Positions 1 to 12,755 of a stretch of DNA of 64,000 nt are shown here, in pieces. Origin of the DNA: Nicotiana tabacum (taxonomy: Eukaryota > Streptophyta > Magnoliopsida > Solanales > Solanaceae); assembly GCF_000715075.1 (NCBI RefSeq), contig NC_134096.1:67833026-67897025 (forward strand). The letters run 5' to 3'. The first letter of the stretch is position 1, and every line of letters begins with the position of its first letter. Below the pieces are notes generated by a model. The model saw nothing but the letters and a program-made list of their open reading frames with translations, was not told the DNA's origin and did no database searches. The position numbers and the translations under genes were made by a program.

Positions 1-1384
1 AACCGCTAACCTGCTCACAGGAGATAACCCACCTATGGAAATTACATGCTGACATATTCCAACGTCGCTGCACTGGGTGCAATTACTATGAAATCAGTAG
101 ATCATACTTAGTCCAAGCTCATTCACCAGCTGCACCAGTCCGTTCACTCCTCGTGGACATCAACTAAAGGTGCGACAATACATTCCAATCCAAAGTCATG
201 GTGTATCCGTCTTCATATCAAGCAACTCTCTCATGTCACACCAAATCTTCCTCAATATAGCAGCCAATATTTCAAATTAAACCCATAGACCTAGTCACTG
301 TCCACCATGAATTTCAAATCACTTCAAACTTTCCTCAAGCCGTGTAGTTATCCTACCACGTAACCCATATGCTACTTTGCCACTCTCTCACTTTGGTCAA
401 CCATCTCCTTTAAGTAACTACTCTGCTTCTGTTTTCTTACATTTGGCCTTTTCGGAACCTAACCAGCGCAAGGCACCTTCCACATGTCCTTCCTCATCCT
501 TCGCTGCCTAATTGTTGCCTTAACTCAAAATCCGTCTCTGTATCACTTGACCCAATAGCTCATTACTAGCTTTAAACCTTTCTAATGGCCATCCTTCTCG
601 AGATATCAATATTAGAAACGATGCTTCGATCCTGAATCACTGTACACCGTGATCTCTAACGCGTGCTTTCCCTATACCAATTCCTAACACCCCGTCGTGA
701 AGGCGAGTTGAAGAAAACCATAACACTGGCGAACCTTAACTCATTTTATAAGGCGACGACACCACATCAAAATTGAGAACTCTACCACACTCGAAAATAT
801 CAAGTTTCGTTACTTCATCAACCCCAAACTTGAACATTCATAGTCCGATTGACTTTTCTCTGCTGGAATTAAAACATGGAACCTCTGAATCATGTATTGA
901 GAAAATCTTTTTTCAAGTCATTTACTGCCTTGACACATAGACATGCATTCTACCATTACATAAACACTGTGCGATAACAACGCACGAATCGTCGTAACAA
1001 TCAATGCTAAATTTCAAAACCTTAGGTAGTACTGATACTTAACTTGAAACGACAGAGCGTCCTTCCGCAAGGCAACGACAATAGCCCAATTAATTACACA
1101 GGGAGAAGCATCCTGCAATACATCTGTAGTACCATTAAAAATTTTCTCGATCCTCAATATATAACAAGCGTTTCATGTCGCATAAGATTGAATATGAAGG
1201 AAGTGTAGGCATAAGCCTCAAAGGAATCGAACCGCACAATGAGGAATCAAGAAGGGAAGTATTCCTAATAGCCATGTAGCCTCTTGAAGATAAGCACAGA
1301 CGTCTCCGTACCGATCCTCAAGACTCTACTAGACTTGCTAATGACTCGTGAGACCTAAGTGAACCTAGTACTTTGATACCATGT
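1..1384 (-). mobile_element. LARD-like Gypsy internal domain, 5' part (copy A)
   Basis: On the minus strand this follows directly after the LTR end at 1385 and starts with a degenerate initiator-Met-tRNA primer site. It is nearly identical to 3174-4557, offset 3,173 bp. The same internal family occurs on the plus strand at 51463-55960. I see no gag or pol motif in any frame. The segment runs off the left edge of the window. Confidence 0.8.
1369..1381 (-). other. Primer-binding site, initiator Met-tRNA type (degenerate)
   Basis: Minus-strand reading TGGTATCAAAGTA, three bases inside the LTR end. It matches the plant initiator-Met-tRNA primer site with a G-to-A change in the middle (canonical TGGTATCAGAGC). 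Confidence 0.75.
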
Positions 1385-2120
1385 TGTCATGACCTAAAAT
1401 CCAAAAAGGTTATGATAGCGTCGGACACCACTGTCAGGCAAGCCAACCATAATCAATTAACTTAATTATCCATTTTAGTATTTTTGAAATAAAAATTTCT
1501 TCAATGAAATTATAAAGATAAAACTCATAGAGTAAATGATAAATATTTTTAGCAACTAAATTTCTAAACAATTCACTACCATTCCCAAACCCCAGTGTCA
1601 CAAGTGTATGAGCATTTACTAGGGAATTAAAAATAAAATACAGCATCTGTCTAGAATACAAATTAGACAGGAAAATATAATAACTCTGAAGGAGACTATA
1701 TTAGCTGCGGATCGTAATATAGAATGCAGCTCACCAATGTCCCCACAATTATTAACCACACCTCTGCGCCCACAAGGCCGCTCGCTATATATATATATAT
1801 ATGTACCTGCACAATAAAATGTGCAGCAAGTGCAGTATGAGTACGTAAACAACGTGTACCCAGAAAGTATCAAGCCTAATCTCGAAGTGGTAGAGACGAG
1901 ATAACCGACTTTGATACTCACTATGGGTCAATAATAATAATTGAAATAAAACTAGAATATCTAAATTAGCATGATTCACAGAATTTACAATAATTTATTT
2001 TACCAGCAGGAATAATCAAATTCCTTCAAATGCAACAATTCTCAATATATTAATTAAATTCCTTCAATTCAAATAATTTCCAATTTATCAATTATTCTCA
2101 TTTACAGAAATAATAATTGT
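1385..2120 (-). mobile_element. Partial LTR (3' portion) of LARD-like element, chimeric junction at about 2120
   Basis: Minus-strand LTR end TGTCATGACC (plus sense) starts at 1385. It matches 4558-5293 over its whole length and then stops at about 2115-2122, where sequence switches to mid-internal domain. It contains a short TA run (about 1783-1802) and the CTGCACA/TGTGCAG hairpin at 1807-1826. This is the truncated end of a tandem duplication unit, not an independent LTR insertion. Confidence 0.75.
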
Positions 2121-4557
2121 CATAATACTTGAATTTCTCTAAATAAAATCAATTACGGCGGCCGTCAACCCTCGCACGTACCGCCACAAATCACATACAT
2201 AATTCAATGCGCTGAAGGAACTGATCATTGCCATCATCGTGCCGATTCAACCATTGTTAGTCGATCTGTTTTTTCTCAATTTACTCTCAACTTGCCTTAG
2301 AAATAATAATAGCTCCATTCATTACATTACGAACTCACATCCGCACTCATCCCAAGTGACCTTATTTCACGAGACCACGCTATTTCAAAACCCACTAATT
2401 ATCTCATATCCCTTCGTGTGCGCAAGTTTTACTCAACTAGTACACCCATTCTGATACTTCTTTTATGAATCTGAAATTATTTTCTTCCGTTTCTCTAATG
2501 CTACACCACACCTGAAGATAACACTGAGTATTCCAAGCCCCGTTTCATAATCTGCTACAAAATCTCGATACTCAACCATACTATAGACTCGAGATCCTTA
2601 GACACCACACTTTAAATTTTTGAATCCACTAGGACCGTTATTGAGAGTCACTTGCTCTGACTTGTTCCCAAACATGATCAATTCCAAGGCCCTGCTAGCA
2701 CATGGACACTTTATCAAGGAAACATCTGACTGTTTCACTTTCCTGTGCATTACATCTACACGAAGCACAAACTTCGAGTCTTCCAAAAACCTGAATATGA
2801 ATTGATAAGGCCAAATATGGCACACATTCCCCAAATACTTTGCTCAAATTACCACTGATGTTTTCTTTTCTTAGTCGTATTGACCCACCAATACACCGAT
2901 AACCAGAAACCGCACAAGTTGACACTACGCAATCCAATCATAGACGGTGGGGCTCTCCCACTTAGCTTGAAACTACAATTACAAAATTTTTGGAATCCAC
3001 CGAGATTCTTTCTTCATTATTGACATGATCCTGCACACTCAACTCGCCAAATTTTCTCGAAATCCTTCTATTAACCTTTAATAAATACCCAAAACCACTA
3101 GCCACATTTACATATTAAATCTCTTACCGGGTAGCCAGTAGAATTCTTCGCAGAAGCTTCGTCAATACCACACAACCGCTAACCTGCTCACAGGAGATAA
3201 CCCACCTGTGGAAATTACATGCTGACATATTACAACGTCGCTGCACTGGGTGCAATTACTACGAAATCAGTAGATCATCCTCAGTCCAAGCTCATTCACC
3301 AGCTGCACCAGTCCGTTCACTCCTCGTGGACATCAACTAAAGGTGCGACAATACATTCCAATCCAAAGTCATGGTGTATCCGTCTTCATATCAAGCAACT
3401 CTCTCATGTCACACCAAATCTTCCTCAATATAGCAACCAATATTTCAAATTAAACCCGTAGACCTAGTCACTGTCCACCATGAATCCCAAATCACTTCAA
3501 ACTTTCCTCAAGTCATGTAGTTATCCTACCATATAACCCATATGCTACTTTGCCACTCTCCCACTTTGGTCAACCATCTCCTTTAAGTAACTACTCTGCT
3601 TCTGTTTTCTTACATTTGGCCTTTTCGGAACCTAACCACCGCAAGGCACCTTCCACATGTCCTTCCTCATCCTTCGCTTCCCAATTGTTGCCTTAACTCA
3701 AAATCGGTGTATGTAGCACTTGAACCAATAGCTCGTTACCAGCTTTAAACCTTTCTGACGGTCATCCTTCTCGAGACATCAATATTAGAAACGATGCTTC
3801 GATCCTGAATCACTGTACACCGCAATCTCTAACGAGTGCTTTCCCTATACCAATTCCTAACACCCCGTCGTGAAGGCGAGTTGAAGAAAACCATAACACT
3901 GGCGAACCTTAACGCATTTTATAAGGCGACGACACCACATCAAAATTGAGAACTCTACCACACTTGAAAATATCAAGTTTCATTACTTCATCAACCCCAA
4001 ACCTGAACATTCATAGTCCGATTGACTTTTCTCTGCTGGAATTAAAACATGGAACCTCTGAATCATGTATTGAGAAAATCTTCTTTCAAGTCGTTTACTG
4101 CCTTGACACATAGACAGGCATTCTACCATTACATAAACACTGTACGATAACAATGCACGAATCGTTGTAACAATCAATGCTAAATTTCAAAACCTTAGGT
4201 AGTACTGATACTTAACTTGAAACGACAGAGCGTCCTTCCGCAAGGCAACGACAATAGCCCAATTAATTACACAGGGAGAAGCATCCTGCAATACATCTGT
4301 AGTACCATTAAAAATTTTCTCGATCCTCAATATATAACAAGCGTTTCATGTCGCATAAGATTGAATATGAAGGAAGTGTAGGCATAAGCCTCAAAGGAAT
4401 CGAACCGCACGATGAGGAATCAAGAAGGGAAGTATTCCTAACAGCCATGTAGCCTCTCGAAGATAAGCACAGACGTCTCATTACCGATCTTCAAGACTCT
4501 ACTAGACTTACTAATGACTCGTGAGACCTAAGTGAACCTAGTACTTTGATACCATGT
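2121..4557 (-). mobile_element. LARD-like Gypsy internal domain, 5' half (copy B)
   Basis: Minus-strand internal sequence from the primer site (4542-4554) to a point equivalent to about 53870 of the plus-strand LARD. Recognisable shared blocks include the short conserved peptide-like stretch near 2700-2937 (equivalent of 53060-53200) and the leader block with AGACGTCT at 4471-4478. No gag-pol domains are visible. Many small differences from the plus-strand copy show it is a diverged family member. Confidence 0.8.
4542..4554 (-). other. Primer-binding site, initiator Met-tRNA type (degenerate)
   Basis: Same TGGTATCAAAGTA reading as at 1369-1381, three bases inside the LTR end at 4558. Confidence 0.75.
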
Positions 4558-7425
4558 TGTCACGACCTAAAATCCAAAAAGGTTGTGATGGCGTCGGACA
4601 CCACTGTCAGGCAGGCCAACCATAATCAATTAACTTAATTACCCATTTTAGTATTTTTGAAATAAAAATTTCTTCAATGAAATTATAAAGATAAAACTCA
4701 TAGAGTAAATGATAAATATTTTTAGCAACTAAATTTCTAAACAATTCACTACCATTCCCAAACCCCAGTATCACAAGTGCATGAGCATTTACTAGGGAAT
4801 TAAAAATAAAATACAACATCTGTCTAGAATACAAATTTGACAGGAAAATATAATAACTCTGACGGAGACTCTATTAGCTGGGGATCGTAATATAGAATGT
4901 AGCTCGCCAATGTCCCCACAATTTGTAATATAGAATGCAGCTCACCTATGTCCCCACAATTATTAACCACACCTCTGCGCCCACAAGGCTGCTATACATA
5001 TATGTTCCTGCACAATAAAATGTGCAGCAAGTGCAGTATGAGTACGAAAACAACGTGTACCCAAAAAGTATCAAGCCTAATCTCGAAGTGGCAGAGACGA
5101 GATGACCGACTTGGACACTCACTATGGGTCAATAATAATAATTGAAATAAAACTAGAATATCTAAATTAGCATGATTCATAGAATTTACAATAATTTATT
5201 TAACCAGCAGGAATAATCAAATTCCTTCAAATGCAACAATTCTCAATATATTAATTAAATTCCTTCAATTCAAATAATTTCCAATTTATCAATTAATCTC
5301 ATTTACAGGAATAATAATTAATTCCTTAACAAGCAGGAATGATAATTCATTAAATTTCAAGGATTCTCTAATTTATCAATTAGTTTCGCAAGCTGAAATA
5401 AACTATTAAGGTATCGTGTAATTATTATTATTAAGCACGATTTCTGCCGAGGTCGTTCGGCTCGATCCAGAGTGTCGTGTACACTGCCGAGGGACGTGCG
5501 GCACGATCCATAGATGCATCTATCTTGCCGAGGCGTTCGGCCCGCTCCACAAGAAAGGAGGACATTTTTCTTATGTACCTCCGAAAATGAGAGAATGTTT
5601 ATTATAAGATAAATTCGAGAGGATGAACAATTTTTTTTAACAATTTATTTAATCTAAACAAAAGTTAAGCATATGAAAATTTTATCTTTTACTACCTTTC
5701 ATAACAATTCACAATATACACATCAATTAATTTAATTAATAAAGAATACAATTTATACAAGTAATTCATACTTTGAGTCCTAAACTACCCGGACTTTAGC
5801 ATTAATAGTAGCTACGCATGGACTCTTGTCACCTCGTGCGTACGTAGCCCCCGCAATTAACAATAATTATTTAAGTTAATCACTATGGGATAATATTTCC
5901 CTCACAAGATTAGACAAGAGACTTACCTCGTCTCAAAGTTCACTTTTCGATTACCACGTCGCGTTGAATTCTCGATTCGTCGCCAAAAAATCCATAACTA
6001 TCCAAACATTATACAAAATAATTAATATATGCTAAATGATTCGAAATTTATCTATTAAATAAATTACCTTATCCAAAATGGTAAAATTTCTAAAATTCAC
6101 CTGGGCCCACGTGTCCGGATTTCGGAAATTTCCGGGGAATCGTTACCCCATGATCTCAAGAACTCAAATATATAATTTTCATCCAATTCCATAACCATTT
6201 CCGTGGTGAAAAATAAAAAATACCAATTTTTAGGTTTTTCTTCAAAACTCTAAATTTCTATAAATTTTTATGTTTAAATCCATACATAAACCATGTATTT
6301 AACTTGCAATAGGTGTGAATTAACTTACCTCCAAGTTGCTAGGTGAATGCTCCTCTCAGGAAGCTCCCAAGATCGTCCAAGAATGAAGAAATGAGCAAAA
6401 ATGCTCAAATCCCCGATTTAAACACTCACTGCCCAGCGATCATCGCGCCCGCGGTAAAAATTTTCGCACCTGCGGCTTCGCACCCGCGGCTTCACACTCG
6501 CGATGGAGTTTTCGCACCTGCGACTTTGCACCCGCGATGGATTTTTCGCACCCGCGATCACCCCAGATATTAGCTGCCTCAACTCTTCTTCAAATTCTAA
6601 ATTCGATCCGTTAACCACCCGGAATCCACACGAGACCCTCAGGACCTCAACCAAATATACCAACAAATCCTACAACATCATACAAACTTATTTGAAACCT
6701 CAAATCACATAAAACGATGCTAAAATCACGAATTATGCTCCAATTCAAGTTTAATGAAACTTAAAATTTTCAACTTCTACATTCGATGTCGAAACCTATC
6801 AAATCAACTCCGATTGACCCCAAATTTTGCACACAAGTCATAAATGACATAACAGAGCTATAAAATTTTTCGGAACTGTATTCTGACTCCGGTATCAAAA
6901 AGTCAACTCCCCGGTCAAACTTTCAAATTTAAATTCTTGTTTTAGTCATTTAAAGCCTAATTTTATTATGGACTTTCAAATAAAATTTCGGTCACGCTCT
7001 TAAGTCCAAAATTACTATACGGAGCTGTTGGAATCATCAAAATTCTATTTCGGGGTCGTTTGCACATAATTCGATATCCGGTCACTATTTGAACTTAAAT
7101 TTTTTAATTATTTCATCAAAATTTCATATCTCGGGCTAGGGACCTCGGAATTTGATTCCGGGCATACGCCAAGTTCCAAATCACGATACGTACCTACCGA
7201 AACTGTCAAAATATTGATCCGAGTCTGTTTGCTTAAAATGTTGACCAAAGTCAAACTTGGCCTTTTAAAGCCAACTTAAGGAACCAAGTGTTTCGATTTC
7301 AACCCAAACACTTCCAAATCCCGATCAACCATATCCACAAGTCATAAATCATTAAAGCACATGCGAAAAGTTTAATTTAAGGGAATGGGGTTCTAAAAGG
7401 CAAAACGACCGGTTGGGTCGTTATA
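4558..7425 (-). mobile_element. Full LTR of minus-strand LARD-like element (2.87 kb)
   Basis: The LTR reads on the minus strand from 7425 (TATAACGACCC, a C-to-T variant of TGTAACGACCC) down to TGACA at 4558. Internal landmarks, in minus order: a CpG-rich array of CGCACCTGCG-like units (about 6430-6570); a donor-like GAGGTAAGT (about 6325-6334); a second donor-like block near 5920; a hairpin with a GAGGTGAC loop (5811-5848); and the CTGCACA hairpin (5008-5027). The flank right of 7425 is ATTCT. The partner LTR lies off the window, so the TSD cannot be checked. Confidence 0.85.
4887..4962 (-). repeat. 38-bp tandem duplication inside LTR
   Basis: Two adjacent 38-bp units (4887-4924 and 4925-4962), each ending in TGTCCCCACAATT. 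The equivalent place in copy A (about 1714-1751) has only one unit, so it arose or was lost after the 3,173-bp duplication. Confidence 0.85.
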
Positions 7426-7440
7426 ATTCTAAGCATTAAG

Positions 7441-7445
<5 letters not shown>

Positions 7446-7512
<67 letters not shown>
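7446..7512. repeat. (AT)n microsatellite
   Basis: Uninterrupted AT dinucleotides for about 67 bp, directly beyond the LARD LTR terminus. Confidence 0.95.
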
Positions 7513-7515
<3 letters not shown>

Positions 7516-8275
7516 TATATCCTTGGTAAAATAGTTTTTAAATTATATGCTTTTTTGGATTTGGTTAAGGTTATTTAAATGAGTGAATAAATTATGATAA
7601 AGTTTTCTTCTCTTATTAATTACTTAGTACTTTTATTTCCCTCTTCAAGTGTTATTTCTCCTAATCTACGTATATTTATTTTTATACTTCTAATGATTTA
7701 ACTTTTCAACGTCAATTTACTTTTTCTAAAATAACTATTTTTCTTATCTCTTTTGATTGGTTCATAAACGGGAAAGTAAAACTTTTTAAATTTTTCTCGT
7801 TAGTACATGAATTTCAAGAAAAAATTGAAGGTCTCTTATTATAGTTTGGTTTTAGACCATCAATTTTATTGCGTCCCGATGATTAAATATGAAATTTTAT
7901 TTATTTAATTTTGTATTTATTTTTTCTATTCTTCAATCTTAGTGATTACTTCTCTTGCAAGTCAAGTCGGTCTAACAAATTGACATTTAATATTTTTAAT
8001 AATCCATCATATTACTCTAAGTTTTGACCATCAAGGAACAAAAGTTTATATTTCAAGACATGTTTAATGAATATTATTTTCTTTTCTTTATTTCACCTGC
8101 TAGGCTCCTTAAATTTTTAAATTTTAATAAAATTTAGTGGCTTAAAATTAAAGATATTCTTTAGACATGCATCGTCATATATTCAAGTCTTTTCAAGTGA
8201 ATTATTTGATCATTTACTCATAAAATGTGGCCGGTGGTACATGATAATACATATAAAAAGTGACAATCAGACCAT
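7513..8275. other. AT-rich intergenic DNA, nothing recognised
   Basis: No open reading frame of note, no RNA gene and no retroelement motif seen. Confidence 0.6.
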
Positions 8276-8410
8276 ACCCCAAGGGTGGCCAAGTTGATTG
8301 AGCAGGAAATCCCCAAATGAGAGGTCGTAGGTTCAAACCACCTGCATGCTTTCTCGGTGGAGCGATTCCCTAGTTTACAAAAAATATTCTATATCTCTAA
8401 AAATATGTCC
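8276..8410 (+). mobile_element. Probable tRNA-derived SINE
   Basis: A GC-richer island in AT-rich DNA carries an RNA polymerase III promoter. The A-box-like stretch is GTGGCCAAGTTGA (about 8286) and the B-box AGGTTCAAACC (about 8329), spaced as in a tRNA. It does not fold as an intact tRNA and continues about 70 bp past the B box into an A-rich end, as plant SINEs do. The exact ends and a TSD were not resolved. Confidence 0.55.
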
Positions 8411-8940
8411 ACGCTATAAAAGGTTACAAAATATGATTTAAAATCACAGATGAGTTAATATACGTCTAAATTAAGTTTATTATGAAAGAATATAACATAT
8501 ATTTCACTAATATTAAGAAAGTTATCACATTTGATTTTATATTTGCTGAAGTAATTCTTTCCAAATTTATTTTATACATGAGGGAGTAATATATCTCTTC
8601 GAAAAAATTATTAAATTAAATATTATCTAATTTTATTTACCTGTAGGCTATGGAGTATTTGACTTTGTATCCTACATATCTATCTTTGTATCCAAAATAT
8701 CTATCTGCGCATGGTCATCACCAAGAGGAGTCTTGAATTGTCTGCCACACAAATAAGAATTATTAATACAAAAAAGTGGTTTAAAAAAAAGAACACAATT
8801 CAAAGAAGAAAAAGATTATATAAACTAAAATTTAATCGATTTTAAAGTCCTAAATATTAGGACTTTCAACATAATTCAAATAATTGAGAAAAATTTAATA
8901 ATTAAAATTTTAGTTGATATTTCTATATATTTAATTATTT
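8411..8940. other. AT-rich intergenic DNA, nothing recognised
   Basis: No gene-like or element-like signal seen, apart from short local repeats of TATCTATCT near 8675-8705. Confidence 0.55.
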
Positions 8941-9290
8941 AGCAAATACTATTTCAGATCAAATAGATATCAGTACCGCTCACTCAATTACAAAAAATAT
9001 TAAGAAAAGAGGAAGAAACTTAAAAATCAGGAAGAAAAATAAAAACTTGACTACTCATGTAGGTTTAACCAAAAAAAATGTGCAACACACAACAGAAAGA
9101 CACACATTAGCAAATACTATTTCAGATCAAATAAATATCAGTACCGCTCATTCAGTTACAAAAAAGTATTAAGAAAAGAGGAAAATACCTAAAACTTAAG
9201 TATAAAGAAAAATAAAAACTTGACTACTCATGTAGTCATGTAGGTTTAACCCAAAAAGTTTGCGCAACACACAATAAAAAGATATACATT
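8941..9290. repeat. 168-bp tandem duplication
   Basis: AGCAAATACTATTTCAGATC begins at both 8941 and 9109. The following sequence matches through the ACTTGACTACTCATGTAG segment and the GCAACACACAA segment of each unit, with several indels. Function unknown. Confidence 0.8.
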
Positions 9291-10129
9291 ACAAATTTTT
9301 TAATTAAGCTTCAATGAAAAAGGATAAACAACTATTTACTGAAGATAATTTAAACTGATATTGGTACAGGGGATATCATAAATAAAAATCAAAACCTACA
9401 AGCACAAAAAAATTACCTCCGCACACGTCCACGTTATCAAGACTTTATGATAAAAAATATGAAATACTGACTCCTTTTATAGAGTGTTTAGCTCCTTATT
9501 CTAAATGGTTATTATTTTAAAATTGTAGAAAACCTAACTTTTTTTTGTGTGTGTATCCTTCGGCAATTTTAGTAAAAGAAGACTAAACCTAAACTAACAT
9601 TAATTGATGCAAACCTAAACTAACATTAATTGATGCTTCCTGTTCGATTTTGGTAAAAGAATACCAAGCCTAAAGCAAAAATAAATGCTGCTTCTGATTT
9701 CGTTTTGGTTTAAAATTCTAGACAACAAAAAATTAACTTTGTAACCTACGAAAATTATTATAAGTACTATTAAAAGAATACTAAAGCTAGTGTCATTAAT
9801 TGTTGTTCCTTATTTACTTTTGGTTTAGAATTCTAGAAGATCAAAAAGTGGCTTTAATTATGATAAAAGAAATTAAATCCAGACTAACATTAATTGCTCG
9901 GCAATTCTGGTAAAGAATCCTAATCTAAAATGACACTAATTACGTTAGAAAAATATAATGCTAAAACCTAAAGTGACATAAGTTGTTAGGCAATTCAATT
10001 TTGGTTTATGCGAAATACCTTTTGTATTATAATTACGAATTTATCCAACATAAATTGTACTGACAAAGGATAAAAAAAAAGCGAACAACATTTCGCTAAG
10101 TACTTTCGTGCTTTTAATATAGTATAGAT
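9291..10129. other. AT-rich DNA with degenerate short repeats
   Basis: Contains a 26-bp direct repeat near 9585-9635 (AACCTAAACTAACATTAATT) and looser repeats of a GGTAAAAGAATACTAA-like motif to about 9990. No coding or RNA signal was recognised. Confidence 0.5.
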
Positions 10130-10690
10130 TAGTATTAATGAGTATCTCATTATATTAGGAATTGAATAGGAAATTTCCTCTTAACTCTCTCTCTACCTCC
10201 CTCTCTCATTCTCTATCAGTATTCTTATATTAATATCTTTATGTGGATTAACTGAAGAAATGATACTACTGTTAAGTGAAAAGAAAAGAGAAGATTAGTA
10301 CCTAGCAAAGTTCTTGTTTCAGATCCTATGAAATCGATGAAGTAAATAAGAAAAAAATTAGCTCTGATGAAGAGAATCATTTTAGTTATCATTCTTTTAG
10401 CTTTTTGGAATCAATAAACAAAATAGTATTAATTAGAAACTAGTAAATTGAATTGGAAACTATGTTAATCCATTAAAAACACCATTGATAACCATTAAAA
10501 AGTTTCAAAGCTTTGAATTCGAAAATGAAATTTCATGAAATTATTTTTTGTTTGGATTGGGTGTTGTTGCAAATGATTGAGAATATCCTTTGGAGTTTAT
10601 ATCTCAAATTTGAGATAATTTGGTGAAGATTCGAGGTAGTTTTGGTTAAAATTTCAGATTGAAACTCGAAAAAGAAGACATGAACAAATT
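10130..10690 (+). repeat. Left arm of long foldback (inverted repeat)
   Basis: Reads as the approximate reverse complement of 12160-12755. The best-matching core is 10490-10685, including TTTGGATTGGGTGTTGTTGC and GGAGTTTATATCTCAA. The outer end matches as AATGAGTATC...GAATTGAATA. The arms are clearly diverged, so this is an old structure or one under little constraint. Confidence 0.75.
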
Positions 10691-12159
10691 GTATATATTT
10701 TGTATGTCGAAAGTAGAAACGGAATAAAAAATATCTACAACTTATATAATTGTATATAAGTTGTATATAAATTGTATGTAAATTATATTTTTTGATCGGA
10801 TTCTATACAAAAAATATGTATTTATGTTGTAGATAAATTGTAGATTTTGACCGGATTTGTATATATTTTGTAAAAAACTTTTGTTACTTCCCGTAAATAT
10901 AAAAACTTAGACAAAATCGGGTAAATAATTTTAAAATCTTGTATATATACGAAAAGTCCCTTTTTTCTTTCCTATACAGTATACACTATATGAAACCTTA
11001 TTATCAAAATTGTCCCAGTTTTGAAAATTATCCGTCCTAAATAAGGTTTGCTTACAATTTATATACAATCCATTATTAGTATCTTAAATTAGGGGATTAA
11101 GTTATACCTATTTCCTTTTTCTCTTCTCTTCTCTTCTCTTTCAATAAGATTCCTTCCAATCGTGGATTACCTATTTTAAGCTAAACAAAGACAAACTCGT
11201 CCAAAAACAAGAGGACTTGCTCCCAAAAAGAGTGGGAAAGACTAGAAAGTACGAAAATTGATTACTGTCCAGATTTACAAAAGGATGGCATACTGCAGAT
11301 CTATAAGAAACACCATTGCAATTCTAATTCATTACTGTCCACCATATTAAATTGACTTCTTTTGGTGCTTTATTAAGAAAGTTGAGATCGCCTACAAAAG
11401 GAATTGGAAAAACTATCGAATAACATATTTGACTAGAACAAAAAAGTTGAAAGATATCATGTTACCTATGGATTGCCATTATCAGTCACTATTGCTGCTA
11501 TAATATTCAAGTTTTCAGTTTATACAAACACTAATCAGTGTATATGAGTTAATTTTGGAATTCATTCTCTATTTTTTTTTCTTTAACAAATCGAGTAAGG
11601 AAAAAATAATGTATGGTACAACAACATATAAATTAAAAATAAATTTTGTACAAATTTGATATAAAATTGATACATCTATAACAACATATAAACTAAAAAT
11701 AAATTTTATACAACTAATTATATAATATACAACTTATTTATAACTTATCTACAACTTTCATACATCATTTTACCCAGTTAAATACAACTACGACATCATA
11801 CAATTTAAATACAATTTTCATACAAATTTTATACAATATGTCTTCTATATGTATTTTGTAAAAGATTTGTATATATTTTGTATGTAGTGTATTCTTCTTC
11901 CTCTCTGAAATTTCAATCAAAGTTTTCTCTTTTAATACAATTTTGAGATATATCAACAACTTTATGTAAAAAAAAATAAATAGTATTTATAACTTAAATA
12001 CAAATTTCATACAACGATTGATATATTATATAACTATTTTTCAACTTTCATACAACATTCAAATAAAAATATATATACAACTACAACAGAATATAGCTTA
12101 AATACAATTTATATACAATTATAATACAAGTTTAATACAGTTTCGTAAGTATATTATAT
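10691..12159. other. Loop of the foldback, AT-rich
   Basis: About 1.5 kb rich in TTGTATATAA-type motifs on the left (10690-10900) and their complements on the right (11630-12150), so the inverted symmetry partly continues inward. The middle (about 11100-11560) shows no homology or coding signal that I recognise. Confidence 0.6.
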
Positions 12160-12585
12160 GTCATGTGTTCTTCTTCTTCTTCTTCCTTCTTCTTCTTCTT
12201 CTTCGAGTTTCAATATGAGATTCGGCCAAATCAAGTTTAATCTTCACCAAACACCCTCAAAATTGAGATATAAACTCCAAACAATATTCTCAACTGTTTG
12301 CAACAACACCCAATCCAAACAAATAATGATTTTTGAAAACCCAAATTCGAATTCAAAGCTTCAAAGCTTTTTAATGCCTGTCAATGGTAGAGAGTCAAAC
12401 ACCTTCAAAATTTATTGATTGACAATTTTAATTTGAATACCAATTGTGCAACATGAAAGGAAATTGCTAAGTTAAAACTCTATAGTAAAATGATTGAAAT
12501 CCATTGATAAATTTCATTAAAAATATATACAACATGAAAGGATAAAAAGTAGAGAACATTATAGGAAGAAAAATTGGGAAAAGAA

Positions 12586-12662
<77 letters not shown>

Positions 12663-12755
12663 CGCACAAGAGATAGACGGAGAGAGAGAATAGGGATGAG
12701 AAATAATTGATTCCTTATTCAATTCTTAATATAAAGGGATACTCATTTAAAACTA
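12160..12755 (-). repeat. Right arm of long foldback (inverted repeat)
   Basis: Inverted partner of 10130-10690. It carries an expanded (TTC)n run at 12170-12203 and an (AC)n(AG)n microsatellite at 12587-12660, where the left arm has only short CTCTCT tracts. The arms have therefore diverged partly by microsatellite expansion. Confidence 0.75.
12587..12660. repeat. (AC)n(AG)n compound microsatellite
   Basis: About 16 bp of AC dinucleotides followed by about 58 bp of AG dinucleotides. It generates spurious Ser-Leu repeat reading frames on the minus strand. Confidence 0.95.

Larger units (their letters stand above)
1..5293. repeat. 3,173-bp tandem duplication (LTR plus internal)
   Basis: Positions 1 to about 2120 repeat as 3174 to about 5293 with scattered substitutions. 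The model that fits is tandem duplication of the unit 2121-5293, with the window beginning inside the left copy. The junction at about 2120 joins LTR to mid-internal sequence, which neither normal integration nor LTR-LTR recombination would make. Confidence 0.8.

Noticed and set aside
8276..8350. tRNA gene
   Set aside because: B box is good but acceptor and anticodon stems do not form; better explained as a SINE head.
10070..10130. Helitron 3' terminus (small hairpin then TATAGTATAGATTAG)
   Set aside because: No CTRR end at the right distance from a stable hairpin and no matching 5' TC end found.
12467..12722. Ser-Leu repeat open frames, minus strand
   Set aside because: Translation of the AG/AC microsatellite.
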